Assembly: GCA_963545585.1 (NCBI GenBank) | Contig: CAUUKX010000037.1 | Span: 1-18,429 of the forward strand | Direction: 5' to 3' | Source of the DNA: W11650 sp963545585 | GTDB lineage: Bacteria; Bacillota; Clostridia; Lachnospirales; Vallitaleaceae | DNA: 18,429 nucleotides | Shown: positions 7,057 to 14,186 of the stretch, one piece after another | Layout: each line of letters starts with the position of its first letter | Numbering within the stretch: the first letter of the stretch is position 1 | Program-made: the position numbers and the translations under genes | Notes under the pieces: model-generated | Database searches by the model: none | What the model saw: only the letters and a program-made list of their open reading frames with translations | Told to the model about the DNA's origin: nothing

Positions 7057-9822
7057 ATGTCAGATATAGATAAAGCGATATTAGATACCAATAATGTGAT
7101 TTGTAAAAATATTGAATTAATGGCCAAAGGAGAAAGAGGTTTTTTATCGCAAAACATTTTATCACAATTAAGGAATTTCGGGGAATACATTATCCAAAAA
7201 ATATATTTTTCAGAAAATGCAGATCCAAATAATTTTGAAGAAAAGAAGAAGGCGACTGATTATTTAAAAAGTGAATATAGAAAAAAATATATTTTTTTGA
7301 AAAAATTTCATGACTTACTTCAGAAATCGGTTTCGCACTATACTTGTGATGAGAATGGTTCGGAACGACTAATGATAAAGTATTATGAATATCTTTTAAA
7401 ACTAAAATTATTTTTAAGTGATGAATTTAATTTAAACACCTTACAAAACATTGAACAGTTCCCGATTAATTTAGATGATCAATTAATGGAATACTATCAA
7501 AAAATAGCGGAAAGAATAGAAAGAATAGAAAAAAAAGAAAGTTTAGTATCTTATAATGAGTATACAGATCGTTATTATATTCAAAAAATTAAACCATTTT
7601 TCATAAATAACAAAATTTACTATGAGGTAACATTTACAATTGCAAATGATAATGTAAGTAAATTTGATAGAATTATTGCATTTACAGATAAGGAAATATT
7701 AGGAAATTATGCAGTCAAATTATCAATTGTAGACAGTAGTATTAGTATTATGAAGCATAGTATGCCGATTCAAGTTATCACAGATTGGGAAGTATCCATT
7801 AGACCTTGTGAATTAAAAAATTATTTTCGCATATTTGGCCTCAATGTACCTATAGGTACAAGCAGCAAAGAATACAATCAATTGATGCAATTTATAAAAA
7901 AGCATAAAATCAATTTAGTTGATATCGTAACATCTTCGGATAAATACTATAAATTTGCAAAAGCCGAAGTTTTTAAAGAGGTAAATGCACCGATCTTTGA
8001 AAAAATACTTGACAGTAGTCGTGAAATAATAATAAATAAAAAAGATGGATCTAATACTTTAAGGTACTTATTATATAGATTAAATAATAAAATAATAAAA
8101 AAGCAGATTAATCGAGCAGAAATTTGTTCATGCTTATCCAATTTATATTTAAATATCCGTTGTATTCCATTTGAGAAAATGCCGTTTAATACATCATTAG
8201 TTAACCATAATCCTAAAATATTTGATTTATTAGACTGCATTGAAGCGGACGATAGAGAACATGAATTTTTAGCTCGAAAGATTAGGAATAATACAGAAAC
8301 AAAAGGAACTATATTTACCGCAATTGGTGAATTGGATAATTTCAAGAATATAGATAATCTGGCAAAAAAATATAATAGTGAATTGTATTATAAGCATCAA
8401 GGACGAAAATTAGAAACGAATAAAAATCATATATATATTAAAGAAAATGCTGATAATTGTAAATTAATTATAGAAAAATTAAAAGAGTTATCAAATAAGA
8501 AAGTACAAGACTATACAGTATATGTAGATAAACAAATACAAGAGGGTAGATTAAATATAGATTGTGAAGAAAAAAAGAAATATTTAAGAGAAATGTTTGA
8601 AAACTCTTGTGTAGCATTAATTTATGGTTCAGCCGGAACGGGGAAATCGACTTTAATTAATCATATTTCTCAAGTTTTTTCGAAATTCGATAAATTATAT
8701 TTAACCAAAACAAATCCTGCTATAAATAATTTGAAAAGAAAAATTAATATAGAAAATTGTAGATATATGACAATAGATAAGTTTTTAAGTATAAAAGACG
8801 GAAATGAGGAATCTAATAGTAAGTTGTTATTTATTGATGAATGTAGTACAGTTAGCAATAGTGATATGGTTAAGATACTGAATAAAGCTAAATTTGCTCT
8901 TTTAATTTTAGTAGGGGATGTATTTCAAATTCAATCTATCCAATTTGGAAATTGGTTTAATATTATTCCGGCATTTTTGTCGAAAAAATCTATTTTTTTA
9001 CTTACAAAACAATACAGAAGCAAAGACAAGGGATTACAGTTGCTCTGGGACAGGGTAAGAAAAAGTGATGAGGCAATCCTTGAAGCATTAATAAAGAATG
9101 ATTGTACCAAAAAATTAGATGATTCAATTTTTGAAAAACTAACGGATGATGAAATAATTCTTTGTTTAAATTATGATGGTCTCTATGGAATAAACAATAT
9201 TAATCGACTTTTACAATCTAATAATAGTAACCCTGTAATTGAATGGGGGGTTAATAGATATAAGATTGGAGATCCCATTTTATTTAATGAGTCAAAAAGA
9301 TTTGATCCTTTAATTTATAATAATTTGAAAGGGAAAATTGTGGGGATTGTAAAGGAAGAGAATAGGATACAGTTTGATATTGAAGTGGAGATGGTCATTA
9401 GCGGTATGGATGTGGAAGGATATGATTTTGAGTTATTAGGGCTTTCAGAAAAAAATAATTCAGTTATTCGTTTTTGGGTAAATAAATATAAAAGTTCAGA
9501 CCATGATGATGAAGATATTAGTACAATTGTTCCGTTTCAAGTAACTTATGCTGTTTCGATTCATAAGGCGCAAGGTTTAGAATATAAATCCGTGAAAATT
9601 GTAATTACACATGATATTGAGGAGTTAATTACACATAATATATTTTATACCGCTATTACGAGAGCAAAAGAAAAGTTGAATATATACTGGACACCAGAAA
9701 CAGAAAAGAAAGTTTTAGATAATATAAAGGACGTAAAAATTCTAACAACAAAAGATGGACTTGAATTAAAAAATAATGGAAAAGATGTTTCGCTGATTAA
9801 AGAGTTATATAGTATAGAATAA
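7057..9822 (+). CDS. SF1 (RecD/Pif1-like) helicase with large N-terminal domain of unknown function
   Basis: 921-aa protein. The C-terminal ~400 residues are a superfamily 1 ATPase/helicase: Walker A GSAGTGKST at 524-532, Walker B FIDEC with Asp594-Glu595, motif III VGDVFQIQS at about 619, motif IV QYRS at 652-655, motif V SIHKAQGLEY at 834-843 (UvrD_C_2 type), and motif VI YTAITRAKEKL with Arg869. All catalytic residues needed for ATP hydrolysis are visible. The first ~520 residues are not a helicase domain. They begin with helical segments (SQNILSQLRNFGEYI, then a KSVSHYT and RLMIKYYEYLLKLK block at about 95-130) and continue with mixed structure. I recall similar N-terminal blocks in other large bacterial helicases but cannot name the domain. 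GGAG at 7043-7046 gives a 10-nt spacing to ATG 7057. This is the most AT-rich gene in the window and the presumed effector or motor of the cassette. Confidence 0.9.
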   Translation: MSDIDKAILDTNNVICKNIELMAKGERGFLSQNILSQLRNFGEYIIQKIYFSENADPNNFEEKKKATDYLKSEYRKKYIFLKKFHDLLQKSVSHYTCDENGSERLMIKYYEYLLKLKLFLSDEFNLNTLQNIEQFPINLDDQLMEYYQKIAERIERIEKKESLVSYNEYTDRYYIQKIKPFFINNKIYYEVTFTIANDNVSKFDRIIAFTDKEILGNYAVKLSIVDSSISIMKHSMPIQVITDWEVSIRPCELKNYFRIFGLNVPIGTSSKEYNQLMQFIKKHKINLVDIVTSSDKYYKFAKAEVFKEVNAPIFEKILDSSREIIINKKDGSNTLRYLLYRLNNKIIKKQINRAEICSCLSNLYLNIRCIPFEKMPFNTSLVNHNPKIFDLLDCIEADDREHEFLARKIRNNTETKGTIFTAIGELDNFKNIDNLAKKYNSELYYKHQGRKLETNKNHIYIKENADNCKLIIEKLKELSNKKVQDYTVYVDKQIQEGRLNIDCEEKKKYLREMFENSCVALIYGSAGTGKSTLINHISQVFSKFDKLYLTKTNPAINNLKRKINIENCRYMTIDKFLSIKDGNEESNSKLLFIDECSTVSNSDMVKILNKAKFALLILVGDVFQIQSIQFGNWFNIIPAFLSKKSIFLLTKQYRSKDKGLQLLWDRVRKSDEAILEALIKNDCTKKLDDSIFEKLTDDEIILCLNYDGLYGINNINRLLQSNNSNPVIEWGVNRYKIGDPILFNESKRFDPLIYNNLKGKIVGIVKEENRIQFDIEVEMVISGMDVEGYDFELLGLSEKNNSVIRFWVNKYKSSDHDDEDISTIVPFQVTYAVSIHKAQGLEYKSVKIVITHDIEELITHNIFYTAITRAKEKLNIYWTPETEKKVLDNIKDVKILTTKDGLELKNNGKDVSLIKELYSIE

Positions 9823-9873
9823 ATAAAAAAGACAAATAATGTAAAAATTATAAAAAGTGAATAAAATAAGGAA

Positions 9874-10088
9874 ATGAAAGCCGGTAAGAATATTAAATTC
9901 AGTTCTTATAACAGACATTTCTTGAGTCAAGATTTTTTGCCCCAAAATGGATTTGAGAAAACCGTAATTGAAGTAAAATAAAAAGGGGGTCTACTTTAAA
10001 TATTAATTCACACAAAGGAATTAGCAAATCAGTGGCGGGAATGGAGAGGTTTTTGAAAATTGATGTAATATCTTTAAGAATGTCTTAA
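9874..10088 (+). pseudogene. Possible frameshifted remnant of a small coding sequence
   Basis: ATG 9874, just after a weak AAGGAA, opens a 35-codon frame that ends at TAA 9979-9981. It contains FSSYNRHFLSQDFLPQNGFE. A second frame, open from 9972 and overlapping the end of the first, continues to TAA 10086-10088 with NINSHKGISKSVAGMERFL. Joined by one frameshift they would give about 70 residues that read like protein more than random AT-rich DNA. I cannot assign a family; a mobile-element protein fragment is one possibility. Confidence 0.3.
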
Positions 10089-10090
10089 TT

Positions 10091-10110
10091 GGTGTATCTG
10101 CACCATTTTT
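10091..10110 (+). terminator. Weak terminator-like hairpin after the island
   Basis: GGTGT and GCACC (one G-U pair) enclose a 4-nt loop and are followed by ATTTTT. The stem is only 5 bp, so termination would be inefficient. It is the only such structure between the helicase and the next gene. Confidence 0.3.
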
Positions 10111-10162
10111 CGAAATAGAATGAAAATAGTTTAAAACTATAAAACCACAAAAAGGAGTTCTT

Positions 10163-10927
10163 ATGTTAATCAAAAATGAAATCCCGATTTTGGAATATGA
10201 TACTTCGCAGCAATCGGTTATTATGCCCGACCATGAGGGGCTGACCGGGAATTTTCCGAAAAAGGCGGTCTTTGCGTTTTTAAATGAGGTTTTTTATGAT
10301 TTTATGGCCAGGCATGGCGCTGAGCCGATTTCTGTATTTGAGAGCATGACCCGTGATTTTCTGGTTTATCGGCTGAACTGGCGGGGCGAGGAGCTTTGTT
10401 TTTGTCAGGCGCCGGTGGGATCGGCACCGTCGGCCTGCGTGCTGGACTTTTTGTATGCTTATGGGGTGGAAGAGGTGATTGCGGTCGGCAGCTGCGGCAC
10501 GCTGACGGATTTGCCGGAAAATGAACTGCTGATTCCTGAGGAAGCACTGCGGGATGAAGGGGCATCCTATCATTATTTACCGGCGGCTCGGACGGTAGTT
10601 TTAAACCGGGAAATGATAAATAAAATGGAACGGGAGCTGACCAGGCAGGGTTGCCGGTACGAGCGGGTAAAAACATGGACGACGGATGCTTTGTACCGGG
10701 AAACCAAAGATTTAGTGGCGTACCGAATCAGTGAGGGCTGCCGGGTGGTGGAAATGGAATGTGCGGCGCTGGCGGCGGTAGCGGAGTTTCGGGGCAAACG
10801 CTTTGGCCAGATTTTATTTACGGCCGATAGTTTGGCTGATGTGGAAAATCATGATATGCGCGGGTTTGGCGAGGCTTCCCATGAGATTGTGCTGCGGCTG
10901 GCAATTGAGGTGCTGCGGGGCGAGTAA
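10163..10927 (+). CDS. Nucleoside phosphorylase family protein (PNP/UDP type)
   Basis: 254-aa member of the PNP/UDP (trimeric/hexameric) nucleoside phosphorylase superfamily, resembling uridine phosphorylase-like proteins. Such enzymes split nucleosides with phosphate to a free base and ribose 1-phosphate in salvage. The phosphate-binding region contains the block VGSCGTL with Gly109-Ser110-Cys111-Gly112. The ribose-binding VEMECAALAAVA has Glu197, Met198 and Glu199. Asp222 in TADSLAD is the base-contacting acid position. No membrane or signal segment is present, so it is cytoplasmic. ATG 10163 follows AAAGGAG at 10151-10157. Whether the base is uracil, hypoxanthine or another cannot be decided from the sequence. 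It marks the return to moderate GC after the island and is followed by the metallophosphoesterase gene after about 150 bp. Confidence 0.85.
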   Translation: MLIKNEIPILEYDTSQQSVIMPDHEGLTGNFPKKAVFAFLNEVFYDFMARHGAEPISVFESMTRDFLVYRLNWRGEELCFCQAPVGSAPSACVLDFLYAYGVEEVIAVGSCGTLTDLPENELLIPEEALRDEGASYHYLPAARTVVLNREMINKMERELTRQGCRYERVKTWTTDALYRETKDLVAYRISEGCRVVEMECAALAAVAEFRGKRFGQILFTADSLADVENHDMRGFGEASHEIVLRLAIEVLRGE

Positions 10928-10946
10928 ACTATGGTTATGGGTTTGT

Positions 10947-10975
10947 GCGGAAAGAGAAGTGTTTCGGCCGGGAAA
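10947..10975. repeat. Degenerate fragment of the 43-bp repeat family
   Basis: GAAGTGTTTCGGC at 10956-10968 is identical to 870-882 in the array after the peroxidase gene, and the preceding CGGAAAGA resembles that unit's CAGAAAAGG. Only the second half of a unit is recognisable. Confidence 0.35.
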
Positions 10976-11076
10976 GCTAAGGCGGTTGTATTGTACCGGA
11001 AAATTCCGGCAAGATGAATTTTAATGCGTGCCGGGGTTTTTGGCAGGTAGAGCAGAAAACAGATTTAGGAGCAAAA

Positions 11077-11907
11077 ATGATTCAGAGAAAGCGAAAAAAG
11101 ATATATTGGCTGGTGGGATTTATGGCTTTGCTGGCACTGGGCGCGGCGGCTTTTGATGTGCGGATGAAGACGGTGTATTATAAGCTGTCGACCGACAAAG
11201 TGACGCAGCCGGTTACTATCGGCTTTGTGGCTGACCTGCACAGCTGTGATTACGGAGAAAAGCAGGAGCGGCTGACGGCAGCGATTGCCGCCACCAAGCC
11301 GGATGTGCTTTTGCTGGGCGGCGATATTATTGACGATGATTTGCCAGAGGAAAAAGCCAAGGAGTTTTTAGAGTGGGCCGGCAGCCATTATCCGACCTAT
11401 TATGTAACCGGCAATCATGAATACTGGACGGATGAAATCGACCGGCTGCGGCAGATGGTGCGCAGCTATGGCATTACGGTCTTAGAGGGTGATACCGATT
11501 TACTGGCGGTCAATGGACAAAGTATTCAAATTGCTGGTATTAATGACCGGGAAGCGCCAACCGGCGAATGGGAAAAGGAACTGGCTCGCTGTGGCAAGAA
11601 CAGAGATAAGGACAAGTTTTCCGTGCTTTTAACACACCGGCCGGAGGAAATTGCAAGGTATTTGGCTTATGGCTTTGACTTGATTTTGGCGGGACATGCC
11701 CACGGCGGTCAATGGCGGATACCGGGGCTGATTAACGGTGTTTTTGCGCCGAATCAGGGGATTTTTCCCCGTTATGCCGGTGGGCGTTATGATTTTGCTG
11801 GTGCGGCGATGATTGTCAGCCGAGGACTGGCGCGGGAATCGACCCGAGTGCCCCGCATTTTTAATCGACCGGAGTATGTGGTGGTTGAGGTGGAGCCGGA
11901 AAAATAA
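11077..11907 (+). CDS. Membrane-anchored metallophosphoesterase (YkuE-like)
   Basis: 276-aa calcineurin-like phosphoesterase with one N-terminal membrane anchor (about residues 9-26 after a basic MIQRKRKK start). The catalytic domain is therefore likely outside the cytoplasm. The dinuclear metal site is complete: Asp53-x-His55 in VADLHS, Asp83 in GGDIID, Asn113-His114-Glu115 in GNHEYW, the His of LLTHRPE, and GHAHGGQ. The order and spacing match the YkuE/LpxH-like family, whose members hydrolyse phosphodiester or pyrophosphate bonds in lipids or envelope substrates; the substrate here is unknown. I chose ATG 11077 because TAGGAG at 11066-11071 is well placed and the anchor begins right after it. 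An in-frame ATG at 11014 would add 21 residues with no good ribosome binding site. Confidence 0.88.
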   Translation: MIQRKRKKIYWLVGFMALLALGAAAFDVRMKTVYYKLSTDKVTQPVTIGFVADLHSCDYGEKQERLTAAIAATKPDVLLLGGDIIDDDLPEEKAKEFLEWAGSHYPTYYVTGNHEYWTDEIDRLRQMVRSYGITVLEGDTDLLAVNGQSIQIAGINDREAPTGEWEKELARCGKNRDKDKFSVLLTHRPEEIARYLAYGFDLILAGHAHGGQWRIPGLINGVFAPNQGIFPRYAGGRYDFAGAAMIVSRGLARESTRVPRIFNRPEYVVVEVEPEK

Positions 11908-11963
11908 TCATCCCTATGAAAGTAAAAGCTAAACATCTCCTTTCCATGCAAGCATGGACGGAG
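11906..11963. repeat. First copy of a hairpin-bearing direct repeat
   Basis: AATCATCCCTATGAAA at 11906-11921 recurs exactly at 12028-12043, and the next ~45 bp remain similar. In this copy CTCC-ttt-CCATG-caag-CATGG-ac-GGAG (11937-11963) forms a stem-loop directly after the metallophosphoesterase stop codon. No T-run follows, so alone it is a poor terminator. Confidence 0.65.
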
Positions 11964-11978
11964 GAAAAGAAACTTTTG

Positions 11979-12117
11979 AAAAAAATCCGACGTGCACGCC
12001 GAAACCTACGGCTTCGGCGTCGTAGGGAATCATCCCTATGAAATAAAAACCAAACACCTCTTTTCGTGCAAGCACGGCAGAGGTGCTTGATTTTTATTTC
12101 GCACGTCGGATTTTTTT
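11979..12117. mobile_element. 139-bp MITE-like or structured-RNA element with 17-bp perfect inverted ends
   Basis: The left arm at 11979-11995 (ending TCCGACGTGC) and right arm at 12101-12117 (starting GCACGTCGGA) are perfect 17-bp inverted repeats. Inside are ACGCCGAA/TTCGGCGT (11996-12003 and 12013-12020), an alternative CCTACG/CGTAGG stem (12005-12010 and 12021-12026), and a long near-palindrome at 12041-12099 built on CACCTCT...AGAGGTG around CGTGC-aa-GCACG. T8 follows the right arm (12111-12118), so on the + strand the outer stem could act as a terminator. I see no transposase and no clear target-site duplication. Non-autonomous element, bidirectional terminator and structured RNA all remain possible. 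Confidence 0.55.
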
Positions 12118-12140
12118 TCGAATACTGGTCTTTTGACCAA

Positions 12141-12169
12141 TGGACTTTTTCGGGGATGAGGGTTAAAAT
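12141..12169 (+). promoter_or_regulatory. Possible promoter of a terminated leader RNA
   Basis: TGGACT at 12141-12146, a 17-bp spacer and TAAAAT at 12164-12169. The -10 is good (5 of 6), the -35 moderate (4 of 6). Transcription from about 12176 would meet the strong terminator at 12223-12257 before reaching the next gene. Confidence 0.3.
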
Positions 12170-12222
12170 GGAGTCAAATAAGAGATAAGCTTTATGGGCT
12201 ATATAAAAAATGAGGGAGAAAG

Positions 12223-12257
12223 CAAGCAGTCGTTTAAACAAACGGCTGTTTGTTTTT
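12223..12257 (+). terminator. Strong intrinsic terminator just upstream of the zinc-ribbon gene
   Basis: A 13-bp stem (12223-12235 with 12240-12252, two G-U pairs) closes on the 4-nt loop AAAC and is followed by TTTTT at 12253-12257. It ends only 31 bp before the next start codon, so it can act as an attenuator or end a roughly 80-nt RNA starting near 12176. Confidence 0.7.
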
Positions 12258-12288
12258 GGTGCGGTCGAGTCTTTCAGGAGAAAAGAAA

Positions 12289-13875
12289 ATGATTGAAAAA
12301 AATGCAAAAACGGTTGCGAAAACTAAAGGTTATAACAAAAAGAAGTTTATCATTCCGCTTGTTATTTACGGAATCGGTTTTATCATCTGTTTTATTTTTG
12401 CTCAACTATCAGAGGAGATTAATGCCGGGGCGGTGGTAGGATATATTGTGATTAGTGCGGGAACAATCCTGTTTTTTAGCGCTTGGGTAAAGGAAAAATA
12501 TCGGTTAGGCAGGAAAATAGGATTTCCACTGAGCCTCATTTTTCCGTCGTATCCTGTGATAGAAGATTATGATGAATTGACGAGAAGCATGAGTTCGTTT
12601 AAAGCAGCTTACAGTGAGTTTATGAATAATGAAGATAGAAATAAAGACAACAGTACGCTGCAAAATCATGCGACCCAGTTACTATGGCATTGTATCCACC
12701 TGCAAAAAAGGCGTTTGGAAAAGCTGGGCATCCAAATAGATTTGCAGTCCAGTAGACGTTCTTATTCAAAGGGCTCTAATGGCGTCAGGGCGGCGACTTA
12801 CTTTGATGGCAGATATGATGTTACGGATGTTTACGAAGAAATTTATGCTACCAGAACTTACCGGCAGGGAGGCAGAACCATAAAACAGCTATATGATAAG
12901 GAAGTTGCCCGGTATACGTTTTTGTCCGCTAAAAATATCGGCGCAGATCAGGTGGTATGCCCCAATTGCGGCAGTGTGTCATCAAAAAGCAATTTGATTG
13001 ACGGCTGTGATTTTTGCGGCACAAAATTTACGATTGAGGATTTAAGCGGGAGAGTAGCCAATTTTGGATTCCGCCGTAATTTTGAGGTAGAAGAGGGAAA
13101 ACGACAGGCGATAAGAAAACTAATTTACCCATGGGTTTGCTTAGGGGTAATGATGCCACTCATCAATATAGGATTTTTTATGCCCTTTTTTTATCGCAAA
13201 GACCTGAATGTTTTTGTGCAGTTTTTGACCGGATTGGTAAATGCGTTTGTATTTGGTGCCGGTGGATTTTTGATGGCTACCCTTACCATGCTTTTGCTTG
13301 TGCCGCTTGCTTTTGTCAGCAGTGCGTTTCTGGAAGAATTGGATTTAAATCAAAAATTGGTGTATCGTTCCCGCAAAGAATGGGACCGGGAAATCAAATG
13401 GGCAGAAAAAGTACGGAAACAGGATCCCTTGTTTTCAATTCAAAGCTTTTTTGGCGGGCTTGAAAACAAAATATATGCCATCCATTTTGCGAATACCAAA
13501 AATGAGGTCAATGCCTTTTCAAACTGCGATCTGTCCGAACATTTGCAAAATTATCAGGAAGTCGTTGATGTTGAAACGCTGTCCTTGATGCTGAATGCAT
13601 ACCAAATAAAAGAAGGCGTACAAACTGCGGTTGTGGGCGCCATTTTGCTGCTTAGGGAATTCAAAAACAATAAGATTGAAACCAGAAAGGAACTGGTGAG
13701 AATGTACCTTGAAAAAAAGGAAGACTGCAAAACGCAGGCGGTCTGTGCTCCGTCCATCCTCAGATGCAGCAAATGCGGGAGCAGTTTGTCGCTTTTAGAA
13801 GGTAAAATTTGCCAGTACTGCGGAAGCGAACTGGACATGAAAGAACATGATTGGGTGATTACCAAATATTTTTAA
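12289..13875 (+). CDS. Polytopic membrane protein with two zinc ribbons (unknown function)
   Basis: 528-aa protein, family not firmly recognised. Order: a basic N terminus; two transmembrane helices (about residues 16-62); a soluble region of ~160 residues; a zinc ribbon with Cys224-x2-Cys227 and Cys240-x2-Cys243; two more hydrophobic regions (about residues 281-305 and 312-350); a soluble region; and a second zinc ribbon at the C terminus, Cys493-x2-Cys496 and Cys508-x2-Cys511. The middle part, with a zinc ribbon before a membrane segment, loosely recalls Tim44-like-domain proteins of Clostridia. ATG 12289 follows CAGGAG at 12275-12280. An upstream in-frame TTG at 12250 lies inside the preceding terminator and is rejected. 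The gene follows that terminator and seems monocistronic. Confidence 0.8.
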   Translation: MIEKNAKTVAKTKGYNKKKFIIPLVIYGIGFIICFIFAQLSEEINAGAVVGYIVISAGTILFFSAWVKEKYRLGRKIGFPLSLIFPSYPVIEDYDELTRSMSSFKAAYSEFMNNEDRNKDNSTLQNHATQLLWHCIHLQKRRLEKLGIQIDLQSSRRSYSKGSNGVRAATYFDGRYDVTDVYEEIYATRTYRQGGRTIKQLYDKEVARYTFLSAKNIGADQVVCPNCGSVSSKSNLIDGCDFCGTKFTIEDLSGRVANFGFRRNFEVEEGKRQAIRKLIYPWVCLGVMMPLINIGFFMPFFYRKDLNVFVQFLTGLVNAFVFGAGGFLMATLTMLLLVPLAFVSSAFLEELDLNQKLVYRSRKEWDREIKWAEKVRKQDPLFSIQSFFGGLENKIYAIHFANTKNEVNAFSNCDLSEHLQNYQEVVDVETLSLMLNAYQIKEGVQTAVVGAILLLREFKNNKIETRKELVRMYLEKKEDCKTQAVCAPSILRCSKCGSSLSLLEGKICQYCGSELDMKEHDWVITKYF

Positions 13876-13924
13876 AAACAGACACACGAGGCTGCTGCCG
13901 GATATCGTCTGAAGAGTAAAAGCC

Positions 13925-13972
13925 AAAGAGGCTGTCTTAAAAGGATGTCAACTCATTTTAAGGCAGCCTTTT
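13925..13972. terminator. Inverted repeat, terminator-like, after the zinc-ribbon gene
   Basis: AAAGAGGCTGTCTTAAAA (13925-13942) pairs with TTTTAAGGCAGCCTTTT (13956-13972) around a 13-nt loop. The A-rich and T-rich flanks would allow termination on either strand. The arm also resembles insertion-sequence end sequences of the GAGGCTGTCT type that I recall, so a solo element end is an alternative. Confidence 0.55.
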
Positions 13973-14077
13973 GATGTGCAGCCGGGTGAGGCTGATTAAG
14001 GGAAAGACTAAAATCCACTTCTTCTCCCTCTATGTGGAAATTATTTTTTCATTTTACCGCGATACTTTTGCAATATT

Positions 14078-14106
14078 TTGACTTGAGGTGGGCTAAAATA
14101 TATGAT
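14078..14106 (+). promoter_or_regulatory. Sigma-A promoter of the rhodanese gene
   Basis: TTGACT at 14078-14083, exactly 17 bp, then TATGAT at 14101-14106. Both hexamers are near consensus. The predicted start is near 14113, giving a ~75-nt leader. Confidence 0.7.
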
Positions 14107-14186
14107 AAGATGAGAATGGTAAAGTAGGCAGAGCAGGAAAGACCGGTCGCTGGGGAGACGAGGAAAGCGGTCGGCAAGGAGGAAAA

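Larger units (their letters stand above)
9823..10162. other. Non-coding 3' end of the AT-rich island
   Basis: This 340-bp gap has no convincing intact gene. It holds two short overlapping open frames that could be a decayed gene (9874-10088), a weak hairpin followed by ATTTTT at 10091-10110 that may terminate the helicase transcript, and the leader of the nucleoside phosphorylase gene. TATAAA at 10138-10143 has the form of a -10 box, but I see no good -35. Confidence 0.5.
13876..14186. other. Intergenic region with terminator and rhodanese promoter
   Basis: This 311-bp gap contains a long inverted repeat (13925-13972) and the rhodanese promoter (14078-14106) with its leader. I see no credible gene: a 35-codon frame at 13974-14081 lacks a ribosome binding site. 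Confidence 0.6.

Noticed and set aside
10115..10143. Promoter for the nucleoside phosphorylase gene
   Set aside because: TATAAA at 10138-10143 looks like a -10, but the sequence 17 bp upstream (ATAGAA) is not a -35, and AT-rich DNA gives such matches by chance.
10803..11024. 73-codon frame between the nucleoside phosphorylase and metallophosphoesterase genes
   Set aside because: Mostly overlaps the phosphorylase in another frame and continues into a repeat fragment; no ribosome binding site.
11861..12307. 148-codon open frame on the minus strand across the intergenic palindromes
   Set aside because: It runs through the inverted repeats and two terminator-like stems, its composition is Arg/Phe/His-rich like translated palindromes, and its ends overlap both neighbouring genes on the opposite strand.
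13974..14081. 35-codon + strand frame in the gap before the rhodanese gene
   Set aside because: No ribosome binding site, begins in the T-tail of an inverted repeat, and ends inside the predicted promoter.
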